Shown: positions 8,351 through 17,551 of the stretch, in pieces
Position numbering within the stretch: position 1 is the stretch's first letter
How the letters are laid out: the number at the start of each line of letters is the position of its first letter
Assembly: GCF_045290345.1 (NCBI RefSeq)
Contig: NZ_CP155447.1
Location: 8,432,001 to 8,496,000 of the forward strand
DNA: 64,000 nucleotides
Direction of reading: 5' to 3'
Origin: Singulisphaera sp045290345
GTDB taxonomy: Bacteria; Planctomycetota; Planctomycetia; Isosphaerales; Isosphaeraceae
Position numbers and translations under genes: made by a program
The notes under the pieces: generated by a model
Database searches by the model: none
What the model was told of the DNA's origin: nothing
Seen by the model: only the letters and a program-made list of their open reading frames with translations

Positions 8351-10105
8351 ATGAAACGATCATTGAGCTTCGCAACCCTCCTCGTCGTGATCGCGGCCGG
8401 CACCGCAATCGCCGACGATTTCCCCGCGCTCCGGAACACGGAGCCCGACCCTGGATCGGCGATGACCGCGAGCCAGTCGGCCGCCTCGTTCCGCGTTCCC
8501 CCGGGATTTCGGGTCAACGTGTTCGCGTCCGAACCCGAGGTGCAAAATCCAATCGCGATGGCCTGGGACGCGCGCGGGCGGATCTGGATCGCCGAGAATT
8601 ACACCTATGCCGAGCGGACGCAACGGTTCGATCTCGGGTTGCGTGACCGGGTTATCATTCTTGAAGATACCGATGGTGACGGTCGATCCGACCAACGCAA
8701 GGTCTTCACTGACAATGTCCAGATGCTCACAAGCGTGGAGCTGGGTCAGGGGGGCGTCTGGCTGCTCTGTCCTCCTCAGTTGCTCTTCATCCCCGATCGC
8801 AACGGGGATGATGTGCCCGATGCGGCGGCCGAAGTCGTGCTCGATGGGTTCACCGTCCCTGCTGAGAACTATCACAATTTCGCCAATGGACTGCGGTGGG
8901 GGCCCGATGGCTGGCTCTATGGGCGCTGCGGGGCTTCGTCCCCCGGCCGCCTGGGAACGCCGGGGACGGCCGACCCGGAGCGGATTCCGATGAACGGGGG
9001 CCTCTGGCGCTACCACCCGACGCAGAAGCGGGTCGAAGCGCTCACGCATGGGACGACGAATCCCTGGGGACACGACTGGAACGAATTCGGCGAAGCTTTC
9101 TTCGTCAATACGGTCAACGGCCATCTCTGGCATGCCGTCGCGGGGAGCCACTTCGTCCGCCCGCATACGATCGACCCGAACCCGAGAACCTACGCCCTGA
9201 TCGACCAGCATGCGGACCACTGGCACTGGGATCACTCGAAGGACTGGTCCGACTCCCGCAAGGTCACGGGCGAGCACGATCGTCGCGGGGGCGGACACGC
9301 TCACAGCGGCGCCATGATCTACCTGGGCGACCAGTGGCCCGAAGCCGATCGCGGCAAGTTGTTCACCCTGAACTTTCACGGCCGCCGCGTCAATGTCGAG
9401 CGGCTCGATCGATCGGGCAGCGGCTACGTGGGGCGACACGAACCCGACCGCCTCTTCGCGGCCGACACCTGGTTTCGTGGGATCGACCTGGGCTATGGGC
9501 CAGACGGCGGCGTGTTCGTGCTCGACTGGAGCGACACGGGTGAATGCCACGACAGCACCGGAGTGCATCGGACCTCGGGCCGGATCTACAAGATCACTCG
9601 CGGTGAGCCCAAGCGGGCCGTTGTGGGCGACCTGGCCAAGAGTGACGAGCGTTCGCTGGCAGATCTCCACCGCCATTCCAACGAATGGTTTGTTCGCATG
9701 GCCCGCCGACAACTCGCCGATCGATCGATGAGCGGCGATCGCCTCGACCAGGCCCGCGAGGCGTTGCGCACCATGCTGGTCGATGATCCCGATCCGGTCC
9801 GCAAACTCCGGGCGCTCTGGTCGCTTTATGCAATGGGAGTGGCCGACGAGGAGTTGCTTCGGAAGCTTCTCGGCCATGAGCACGAAGCCATTCGCGCCTG
9901 GGCTATTCGGCTGCTGACCGACCGGATGCCTTTAGACACAGTGACCAGCCAGCGGATTGGCCCGGCGGTCGCCGTACCGGAGGGCGGGCTCGTCGAATTT
10001 GTGAGGATGGCGAAGGAGGATCGTTCGGGACTGGTTCGGCTGGTTTTGGCCTCGACGCTCCAGAGGTTGCCCATCGCGCAGCGAGCCGAGTTGGCCGCGC
10101 CTTGA
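8351..10105 (+). pseudogene. PVC-type CxxCH haem protein, N-terminal part (interrupted by a -1 frameshift)
   Basis: These 584 residues form a signal peptide (MKRSLSFATLLVVIAAGTAIA) and the PVC 'membrane-bound dehydrogenase' beta-propeller: FRVPPGFRVNVFASEPE, DARGRIWIAENYTY, LEDTDGDGRSD, FANGLRWGPDGWLYG, GYGPDGGVFVLDWSDTGECHD. HEAT-like repeats begin after about residue 430. The frame ends at a TGA overlapping the start of the next frame. In the intact relative at 17552-21427 the segment runs straight on. Here RLP is followed by 14 residues to AED only if one T is restored in CCTTGATG, exactly the spacing in that relative. So this is one gene broken by a single missing base, or a sequencing error. 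The propeller presumably binds a sugar or alcohol substrate outside the cytoplasm; its activity is unknown. Confidence 0.8.
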
Positions 10106-11412
10106 TGAAGCGAGCGGAGGATGCGGACGACCATAACATTCCCCTGCTCGTCTGGTACGGCTTGATTCCGGTTGGCGATACCGACCCCTCGGCGCTCGCG
10201 CGGTTGGGGGCGGAGTGCGACTTGCTGGTGACCCGTCGGCTGATCGCACGTCGCCTGGCGGAAGACATCGAGAAGAACCCCCTGCCATTGAATGAGCTCT
10301 TGAAGAATGCCGAGGCGAGTCACAATCCTGCGCTTCAGGCCGATGTCGTGTTCGGAGTCTCCGAGGGACTTCTCGGCTGGCGTAAAGCGATTCGACCCGC
10401 CTCTTGGGAGGCGTTTGCTCGACGGCTCGACACGTCGGCAGATCTTGCCGTAAGCACTTGCGTTCGTGAGCTGAATGTGCTCTTCGGAGATGGCCGCGCT
10501 CTCGAGGAGGTGAGGCGTCTGGCATTCGATGACAAGTCCGATCTGACCGCCCGCCGTGCGGCGCTTCAGACGTTGATCGAGAGTCGACCAGCCGACTTGC
10601 GGTCGATCTGCGAGCGTTTGCTTCGCGTCCGCCACCTCAACGCCACGGCCGTGCGCGGACTCGCGCTATTCAACGACCCGGGGATCGGCCGGAGCCTGGC
10701 CGCGAGTTACCGCTCGTTCCACCCGTCGGAACGGGGTTCGGTGATCGACACCCTCGCATCCCGCCCTGTGTTCGCCTTGGCCTTGCTGGATCAAGTGGCC
10801 GCCGGCAAGATTCCCCGCGCGGACCTGACCCCGTTCCACGCGAGGCAGATCCGGAGCCTGGCAGATCCGAAAGTGCTCAGTCGGCTCTCCGAGGTCTGGG
10901 GCGAGCAGCGTGAGACGGCCTCGGATAAGAAGGAAAAGATGGCTCATTTCAAGGGGGCGCTCACCTCGTCGGTGCTCGCCGGAGCCGATCGCAGCCAGGG
11001 ACGGGTCACGTTCAACAAGGTCTGTGCATCGTGCCACAAGCTGTATGGCCAGGGGGGCGAGATTGGCCCCGACCTGACCGGGGCCGGGCGGGATAACCTC
11101 GATTATCTCTTCGAGAACATCATTGACCCCAGCGCGGCCGTCAGTGCCGATTTCCGGATGGTCATCGTGGAGATGAAAGACGGACGCGTACTCAACGGCC
11201 TGGTCCGCTCGCGAACCGACCGCACCCTCACGCTGCAAACCCAGACCGAGAGCCTGGTCCTGGAACACAGCGAGATCGAACGGGAGAAGGGATCGCCCCT
11301 GTCCCTGATGCCCGAAGGGCTCCTGGATCCACTGACCCAGGAACAGATCCGCGACCTGATCGCCTACCTGGCCCAGCGGTCCCAGGCTCCTCTGCCGCCC
11401 GGCGACAAATAG
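10105..11412 (+). pseudogene. PVC-type CxxCH haem protein, C-terminal part (HEAT repeats and cytochrome c)
   Basis: This frame continues the gene above in the -1 frame. It opens with MKRAEDADDHNIPLLVW, which aligns with the middle of the HEAT region of the intact relative (TEDIDDKHIPLLLWW). About 300 residues of HEAT-like helical repeats follow. Then comes the single-haem cytochrome domain with CASCHKLYGQGGEIGPDLTG, and a conserved tail ending LMPEGLLDPLTQEQIRDLIAYL. The ATG at 10105 overlaps the upstream stop as TGATG, so reinitiation is formally possible. A separate product would have no signal peptide, and haem c is attached outside the cytoplasm, so an independent functional protein is unlikely. 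If the shift is a base-call error, the full protein would be about 1,020 residues, normal for this family. Confidence 0.78.
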
Positions 11413-11452
11413 TCAAATCAGGAATTTGATTGCAGAGGCTGGTCTGGCTATT

Positions 11453-11531
11453 CCCGTATCGCGGGCACGGACCACTATGTGATGATCTTATTAGTCATCA
11501 ATTGCATGGTGGACTGTGCCCGCGCTACGGG
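11453..11531. repeat. REP-like inverted repeat between convergent genes
   Basis: Arms 11453-11479 and 11505-11531 are 27 bases each and pair at 23 positions around a 25-base loop. They begin CCCGTA and contain CGCGGGCAC and CCAC. The same design, with the same CCCGTA outer ends, occurs at 39598-39679, and a related copy is at 27961-28034. It lies between the 3' ends of the PVC haem gene and the sialidase gene, so it may also act as a bidirectional terminator. Confidence 0.7.
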
Positions 11532-11573
11532 AGGAATCAGACCTCGCTTGGGGAGGGCGTTGTTTTCCAGGGA

Positions 11574-12779
11574 TCAATTGGGATCGGAGGCCAGCCAGTC
11601 AAGGTCGAACCGAGCGAGCGTGATTCGCTCGTACGGTCCGCGCTCGCCTCGTTCATAGAGGCAGCCGACACCCCGTCCGGCCAGGCTTGCCAGGCACGAG
11701 TAGGCTGACGGGCCTGCGTGAAGGGGCTTGTGTCGCGGCCAGGTCCTTCCCCCATCGTCGCTCAGACGCACCGTCATCAGTTCGCGCTTGGCGCTGGCCG
11801 GATTGGAAAAGAGCAAGCGATTCGACATGCGTCCTTGCTCGTCTTTGAGCGAGATCAGGCTGGCCTGACAGCCGGGTTCGATCAAGGTGAGATCCAGGCT
11901 GGGGGGTGTCCAGGTCAAACCGCCGTCGCGGCTGGTCGAGATCGCCCGGCCTTGCCCTCGTTTCGGCGGATGATTGCGCATGTTCAGCACAAGAGTTCGA
12001 TCGCTGAGCTCGGCGACCTGGCACTCGTTGACTCGCTCACCCGCGACCCCGCCCAGTTTCCAGGTCGCTCCGTGGTCGTCGCTGTAGATCACGTGCGAGC
12101 GACCGATTTTGCTCTTGGCGAGAAAGTGGTCGCAGGGGACCACTATGCGCCCGCTCTCGAGTTGAATGGCAACACCGGGACCGGTCGCGTACCAGGTCCA
12201 ATCGGGAGGTTTGACCTGCTTGGTGATCTCAACCGGGGGCGACCAGGAGAGTCCCTCGTCGCTACTCTTCATCACCCAGACAGACCTTGATTCTCGACTC
12301 GATCCATCAAGGATCTGGGGTTCCTTGTCCTGCCCGTTGTTGCGGGTCATGAGCATCCAGATCGTCCCCGTTTCGCGGTCGACCACGGGGCACGGATTCC
12401 CCATCGTGTGTGGGCCGTCGTCGGCAATCACCTGCAAGGGTCCCCAGGTGGTTCCTCCATCCGTACTTCGGCGCTGGACCAGGTCGATATCTCCGCTGTC
12501 GCCGCTCGTGTGTTTTCGCCCTTCACAGAAGGCAAGCACCGTGCCTCTCGGGGTGACGAGCAGGGAGGGGATGCGGAAAGACTTGTATCCATCTTGCCCG
12601 GCCACGAAGATGTCGAGTTGCGTGAGCCCATCGCGTTGGCTCTTGGCAGGTTGCGTGCCGCGCGTTGCTTCAGAGGGAGTCTGCGCGAAGGTGACGTTCT
12701 GGTCTGTCCCAAAACTGCCGACGAACCAGGCGATCAGGAGCGCATGCTTGAGGGATCGACGTCGTAGAAATTTTCGCAT
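11574..12779 (-). CDS. exo-alpha-sialidase-like BNR-repeat glycosidase (GH33 type)
   Basis: This 401-residue exported protein has the sialidase FRIP motif (YKSFRIPSLLVTP) followed by CEGRKHTSGDSGDIDLVQRRS. At least four Asp-box blades follow: STDGGTTW, SSDEGLSW, YSDDHGATW, SRDGGLTW and LSDDGGRTW. That gives a six-bladed propeller releasing terminal sialic acid or a related nonulosonic acid. The N-terminus RKFLRRRSLKHALLIAW is a signal peptide with cleavage near VTFAQ. The late catalytic region includes LISLKDEQ and CLYERGE. It starts 57 bases after the DUF1501 gene stop on the same strand, so the two are probably co-transcribed. Other BNR-fold hydrolases can look alike, so the substrate is less certain than the fold. 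Confidence 0.85.
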   Translation of the reverse strand: MRKFLRRRSLKHALLIAWFVGSFGTDQNVTFAQTPSEATRGTQPAKSQRDGLTQLDIFVAGQDGYKSFRIPSLLVTPRGTVLAFCEGRKHTSGDSGDIDLVQRRSTDGGTTWGPLQVIADDGPHTMGNPCPVVDRETGTIWMLMTRNNGQDKEPQILDGSSRESRSVWVMKSSDEGLSWSPPVEITKQVKPPDWTWYATGPGVAIQLESGRIVVPCDHFLAKSKIGRSHVIYSDDHGATWKLGGVAGERVNECQVAELSDRTLVLNMRNHPPKRGQGRAISTSRDGGLTWTPPSLDLTLIEPGCQASLISLKDEQGRMSNRLLFSNPASAKRELMTVRLSDDGGRTWPRHKPLHAGPSAYSCLASLAGRGVGCLYERGERGPYERITLARFDLDWLASDPN

Positions 12780-12836
12780 TGCTTCAACCGTTTCTTTCTT
12801 GATCCAGGCGTTCCGGTCGATTCCATCCGAGATCGG

Positions 12837-14261
12837 TCAGCCCAGGATTTCATTCACGACGCGGCAGGGCTCTACCCCGGACAGGCGGGCGTCGAGGCCC
12901 TGGAACTTGACCGAGAATTGCAGGTGGTCGATCCCCAGGAGCTTGAGCATCGTCGCGTGCAAGTCGTGAACGGTGACCACGTTCTCGATGGCGGCATATC
13001 CGAACTCGTCGGTCTTCCCGAAGCTGAAACCCGGTTTGATGCCTCCCCCGGCCAGCCAGATCGAGAAGCCTTTGTTGTGATGGTCGCGTCCGTTTCCCCC
13101 TTGTGACATGGGAGTGCGGCCAAACTCACCCGCCCAGACGACCAGGGTGTCTTCGAGCATCCCGCGTTGCTTCAGGTCGAGGATCAAGCCCGCACAGGCG
13201 CGGTCGACCTCCTGGGCCTTCAGGGTAATCCCCTCTTTCACGCCCCCGTGGTGGTCCCAGTCCTTGTGATAGAGCTGGATGAATCGGACGCCACGCTCGG
13301 CGAGCCGCCGCGCCAGCAGGCAATTCGAGGCGAACGAGCCGTCCCCCGGCTGGCAGCCGTAGAGGTCGAGGATCGACTTCGGTTCGGCGGCGGTGTCCAT
13401 CAAGTCGGGGACCCCGACCTGCATCTTGAAAGCCATTTCGTACTGGATGATCCGGGTCGCGATTTCGGGGTCGTCCACCAGCGAATCGAACTCGGCGTTG
13501 ATCGCGTTGACCGACTGAACGACGTCGCTCTGCTGGTCGCGGGACACGCCCGGCGGATTGCTGAGGTAGAGGACTGGATCCCCTTTGCCTCGGAGGTGAA
13601 CCCCTTGATAGCGACTTGGCAGGAGGCCCGCCGACCACTGGCGAGCGGCGATCGGCTGATTCTGTCCGCCGCGACCGAGCGAGGTCAGCACGACGAACCC
13701 GGGGAGATCCTCAGACTCACTCCCCAGACCATACAGGACCCACGAACCCATCGACGGTCGGCCGGCGATCTGTGAGCCTGTATTCATAAACATGTGGGCG
13801 GGGTCGTGATTGATCGCGTCGGTCGTCATCGAGCGAATGATGCAGAGTTCATCCGCGACCGAGCCGATGTTCCCGAACAGGTCACAAATCTCCGCGCCTG
13901 ACTGGCCGTACTTTTTGAACTGAGTTTGAGGTCCGAAGCAGACGAGCTTCTGCCCTTGAAGCTGGGCGAGTTGCTGCCCCTTGGTCAAGCTCTCGGGCAT
14001 GAGCTTGCCGTCCATGGCCGCGAGAGCGGGCTTGTAGTCGAGGGTCTCGAGGTGGGACGGGCCTCCCGCCATCGTGAGCCAGATGACCCGCTTGGCCCGG
14101 GGCGCATGGTGCAAGGGATCGACACCGCCTCGCGGTGACGCAGCCAGGAGCGCGGGATTCAACAACGAGCCCAGCGCGACCCCGCCGACCCCCATGGCGG
14201 TTCGCGACAGAAAACTGCGCCGGGTCACCCGCATTGAGTCGTCTGCGAAGTTGCGTCTCAT
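12837..14261 (-). CDS. DUF1501 domain-containing protein (Tat-exported)
   Basis: The protein of about 474 residues starts with a twin-arginine leader (TRRSFLSRTAMGVGGVALG) and shows the DUF1501 pattern: RVIWLTMAGGPSHLETLDYKP, DLFGNIGSVADELCIIRSM, MGSWVLYGLG, LARRLAERGVRFIQLYH, DTLVVWAGEFGRTPMSQG and a final HATMLKLLGIDH. DUF1501 has an alkaline-phosphatase/sulfatase-like fold. Its reaction is not established. The ATG at 14261 lies just past the stop of the DUF1549/1553 gene; a TTG at 14270 overlaps that stop. The two genes form the pair typical of planctomycetes. A sialidase follows directly, which suggests a role in handling complex glycans outside the cytoplasm. Confidence 0.9.
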   Translation of the reverse strand: MRRNFADDSMRVTRRSFLSRTAMGVGGVALGSLLNPALLAASPRGGVDPLHHAPRAKRVIWLTMAGGPSHLETLDYKPALAAMDGKLMPESLTKGQQLAQLQGQKLVCFGPQTQFKKYGQSGAEICDLFGNIGSVADELCIIRSMTTDAINHDPAHMFMNTGSQIAGRPSMGSWVLYGLGSESEDLPGFVVLTSLGRGGQNQPIAARQWSAGLLPSRYQGVHLRGKGDPVLYLSNPPGVSRDQQSDVVQSVNAINAEFDSLVDDPEIATRIIQYEMAFKMQVGVPDLMDTAAEPKSILDLYGCQPGDGSFASNCLLARRLAERGVRFIQLYHKDWDHHGGVKEGITLKAQEVDRACAGLILDLKQRGMLEDTLVVWAGEFGRTPMSQGGNGRDHHNKGFSIWLAGGGIKPGFSFGKTDEFGYAAIENVVTVHDLHATMLKLLGIDHLQFSVKFQGLDARLSGVEPCRVVNEILG

Positions 14262-14266
14262 GGCGA

Positions 14267-17200
14267 TCAATTCCGGGTGATGGTTTCGTGGAGGTTGAGG
14301 AGCACGCGGGCCGCGTTGGTCCAGGCGGCCAATTCGGCCGTGCTGATGCCGGCTGGTTGGGGCGACTGGCCAACCATGAGAAACGCTCTTGCGGCCGGTT
14401 CGTCATTCTCGAACTGTTGCCGATGGCGCTCGACCAGCGGGATCAGGCGGGCCAACTCCTCAGGGCGTGGCGGCCGTTGCAAGGCCTGCCGCCAGGCCCA
14501 GTCGATCCGGGCGGCTGGGTCGGTTCCCCCTTCTTTGATCATCCGTGTCGCGAGCACCCGCGCGGCCTCCACATAGGTGGGGTCGTTCAAGAGCACGAGC
14601 GCCTGCTGGGGGATATTCGATCGGCTTCGCTCGGCGGCGCACTCCTCCCGGCTCGGCGCATCAAAGGCAATCATGCTGGGATGAGGGAACGAACGTTGCC
14701 ACCAGGTATAGAGGCCCCGGCGGTACTCCCCTGCCCCGCGATCGGCGACGTACTGCCGGGGCGGAAAGTTTAGATTCTCCCAGTAGCCGTCCGGTTGATA
14801 CGGTTTGACGCTCGGCCCACCGACCTCGTGGACCAGCAGGCCGGCAACGGCAAGGGCATTGTCGCGCACCAGCTCGGCCGGGATCCGGAACCGGCTCTGT
14901 CGGGCCAGTTCCCGATTTTCTGGGTCGCGGGTGAGCATCTCCTTCGAGGCGGTCGAAACCTGCCGATAGGTTCGACTGGTGACGATGGTTCGTACCAGTC
15001 GTTTGACATCCCAGCCCGAGTCCACGAACTCGCACGCGAGCCAGTCAAGCAACGGCTGATTCGCCGGCCACTCCCCTTGCGATCCGAGGTCGTCCACCGT
15101 TTTGCAGAGGCCGATGCCGAAGAATTGCTTCCAGAGCCGATTGACGAAAACGCGTGCCGTGAGTGGGTTTTCCCGCGAGACCAGCCAATCCGCGAGGTCG
15201 AGCCTCGTGAGCGTACGATCCTCGTTGGTCCGTTGGGGCGTCAAGTACTGAGGAAGCGCGGGGCGTACCCGTTCTCCAGTCTCATCCAGCCAGTTCCCTC
15301 GAGGCAGGATTCGCACCGTGCGGGGCGTTTTCATCGCCTTCGAGACCATGCACCGGGGCAACGATTTCTCGTAACTTGCGAGGGCCCGCTCTGCCGTGGC
15401 CAGGGCGTCCCGGAGCGGGCGGATTTCGGGTGAGATCACGCGATAGTGCGCGGCCAACGCGTCCCGTTGCGCTGCCGTTCGATGGTCCGGGGCGATCCGG
15501 ATCGCCTCGAAGACGCTGGAAGGGGGAATCATCGTCCGAGGGGCACGGACAGGAGGTGCCCACGTGGTGGCCAGGAGTCGAAACCGGCCGAGCGTGTGAT
15601 CGGTCCCGTGCTGATGCTGCAACGTCAGCGTCAATGCGGTGGGTGTGCCATCACCGAGGGGCCTGGCGGTTTCGAAGACGATCGCATTGTCCGTCTCCGT
15701 GGCCCCCGCGATTGCCCACCCATTATTCGGCCCGTTTTTGCCATCGATCGCCGAGACGGCGGGAAAGCCCGACTGCTCGAAGGTGGCCGAAGCGTGCGCC
15801 AGGGCCACCGGTTTTCCCTGAACGTCGGTGACGCGGAATTCGGTCAGCACGAAGTTGCCGTTGCCCGCGCGTCCCGGCCCTTTTGTGGAGGGCGAGGAAT
15901 CCACCAGGGCGTCGAGTCGCAGTCCTCGAATGTCTTTCAGTGGGGCTTTGAACGTGAGCTGGTACGTGTCGTTGCCGCTGCGCGACTTGCCTTCGACCTG
16001 AACGACCCCGTCGGCCCCTACGTTGAGCTTCGCCCCTTGGGTGGCGACGGCCGTTGCAGGATGAAGCACGATCCAGTGGTCCGTTTGACTCGCCTCGGCC
16101 AGAACCGCCTTTTCCCAGGCGACTTGGCCGGCCGTAATCAGGGCTCCAGGAGCCGCGAGGCGAGCCTTGGCCTCTCTGACGTTGGCCTCAAGCCTCGCCC
16201 GTTCTTTCGCCTGCTGGGCATCGGTCACAATCATCCCGGGCTCGCGTTTGCCGATGATCGGTTCCTCGATGTCGGCGAAGAAGGCGCCCATCGAATAGAA
16301 GTCGGCGGCTTTCGCGGGGTCGTACTTATGATCATGACATTGGCAGCAGCCCAGGGTCTGGCCGAGCCAGACGGTTCCGACAGCCCGAACGCGGTCGGCC
16401 AGCATCCTTGCTTCGTAGTCCTTGGCCTGGGCTCCTCCTTCCTCGGTGGTCAGGAGGAGCCGGTTGAAGCATGAGGCCACTTTCTGTTCCTGGGTCGAAC
16501 CAGGTAAGAGGTCGCCGGCCAGTTGCTCGATGGTGAATTGGTCGAAGGGGGTATTGCGGTTGAACGACCGGATCACGTAGTCGCGATAGGGCCAGACGTC
16601 GCGCGGGGTGTCGGAGTGATAGCCGATCGTATCGGCGAACCGAACGACATCGAGCCAGTCGATCGCCATCCGTTCGCCGTAGTGGGGGGAGTTCAAGAGC
16701 CGATCGACGAGTTTCTCATAAGCATCGGGTGAGTTGTCATTGATGAAATTGTCGACATCTTGAGGCGTCGGGGGGATGCCCACCAGGTCGAAGGAGAGTC
16801 GGCGGATCAAGGTCCGGCGATCGGCTTCGGCCGAGGGGGGCATTCCGACCTTTGCCAGTCGTTGCTCGATGAGCTGGTCGATCCCTTGAGGGCCGGTGGG
16901 GGCCTGGGGCCGGACCGGCACTTCGTAGGCCCAATGCCCTTTGTAGACCGCGCCCTCGTTGATCCACTGTTTCAGTTTTTGCTTCTGCTCGGGGGTGAGC
17001 GACTTGCGAGATTCGCGGGGGGGCATGACCTCGTCGGGCTCATCGCTAAAGATCCGCGCGACGAGTTCGCTTTCTTCGGGCTTGCTCGGAACGATGGACC
17101 CGAGTTCCAGGGCTGAGTCGCGGAGATCGAGCCGCAAGTCGGCCTTACGTTGGTTCTTGTCAGGGCCGTGGCATTGATAGCAGTTTTCAGAGAGGATCGG

Positions 17201-17368
17201 CCGGATGTCGCGGTTGAAGTCGATCGCTTCGGCCTGGGTGGGCGGTTCCACGGAGGTTGCTGAGCGACCGATGATGAGCAACGACAGCAGAGCGAAGGCG
17301 GCGACGCTCGCAGGTCCGAACCGGGCCGCCTGTGCGCTTCGTGCGAGTGGGTTGGTGATACGTCGCAT
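14267..17368 (-). CDS. DUF1549/DUF1553 planctomycete cytochrome protein
   Basis: This 1,033-residue exported protein has an N-terminal Leu-rich signal segment. The planctomycete cytochrome domain follows (FNRDIRPILSENCYQCHG, residues about 52-140, with MPPRESRKSLT), then DUF1549 (LIRRLSFDLVGIPPTPQDVD to about residue 390) and C-terminal DUF1553 (residues about 690-1000, with NRLWKQFFGIGLCKTVDDLG and RSNIPQQALVLLNDP). A second CxxCH, CCQCHDHKYDP, lies in DUF1549, so two haems are possible. Between DUF1549 and DUF1553 lies about 200 residues of beta-rich sequence with FVLTEFRVTD and FPAVSAIDGK, resembling a discoidin-like carbohydrate-binding insertion. The stop overlaps the DUF1501 start region, so the two are translationally linked. 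Such proteins are thought to be periplasmic electron-transfer partners; the reaction is unknown. Confidence 0.9.
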   Translation of the reverse strand: MRRITNPLARSAQAARFGPASVAAFALLSLLIIGRSATSVEPPTQAEAIDFNRDIRPILSENCYQCHGPDKNQRKADLRLDLRDSALELGSIVPSKPEESELVARIFSDEPDEVMPPRESRKSLTPEQKQKLKQWINEGAVYKGHWAYEVPVRPQAPTGPQGIDQLIEQRLAKVGMPPSAEADRRTLIRRLSFDLVGIPPTPQDVDNFINDNSPDAYEKLVDRLLNSPHYGERMAIDWLDVVRFADTIGYHSDTPRDVWPYRDYVIRSFNRNTPFDQFTIEQLAGDLLPGSTQEQKVASCFNRLLLTTEEGGAQAKDYEARMLADRVRAVGTVWLGQTLGCCQCHDHKYDPAKAADFYSMGAFFADIEEPIIGKREPGMIVTDAQQAKERARLEANVREAKARLAAPGALITAGQVAWEKAVLAEASQTDHWIVLHPATAVATQGAKLNVGADGVVQVEGKSRSGNDTYQLTFKAPLKDIRGLRLDALVDSSPSTKGPGRAGNGNFVLTEFRVTDVQGKPVALAHASATFEQSGFPAVSAIDGKNGPNNGWAIAGATETDNAIVFETARPLGDGTPTALTLTLQHQHGTDHTLGRFRLLATTWAPPVRAPRTMIPPSSVFEAIRIAPDHRTAAQRDALAAHYRVISPEIRPLRDALATAERALASYEKSLPRCMVSKAMKTPRTVRILPRGNWLDETGERVRPALPQYLTPQRTNEDRTLTRLDLADWLVSRENPLTARVFVNRLWKQFFGIGLCKTVDDLGSQGEWPANQPLLDWLACEFVDSGWDVKRLVRTIVTSRTYRQVSTASKEMLTRDPENRELARQSRFRIPAELVRDNALAVAGLLVHEVGGPSVKPYQPDGYWENLNFPPRQYVADRGAGEYRRGLYTWWQRSFPHPSMIAFDAPSREECAAERSRSNIPQQALVLLNDPTYVEAARVLATRMIKEGGTDPAARIDWAWRQALQRPPRPEELARLIPLVERHRQQFENDEPAARAFLMVGQSPQPAGISTAELAAWTNAARVLLNLHETITRN

Positions 17369-17551
17369 GATGAGTCACGGATCCGGTTCGGGATTGAGAA
17401 CTTTGGATCGCCAGTTGATTTGACCTTGGAGCGTTACAGCGGCTTGGTCTCTCTCCTTGGGAACGCGGGCGCCCTCGCCTGCAACTCAATTCCAAGCATT
17501 TGAATGCAATCAAGAGCGTGCGGGGCGTCCGCGGTCCCAGGGAAGACCGAT

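Noticed and set aside
8360..9883. 507-codon minus-strand frame opposite the PVC protein
   Set aside because: It has Arg/His-rich random composition with no domain, and the plus strand encodes a recognisable propeller.
10102..10110. TGATG overlap as evidence for two translationally coupled genes
   Set aside because: The intact paralogue is one continuous chain, and the downstream part would lack the export signal needed for haem attachment.
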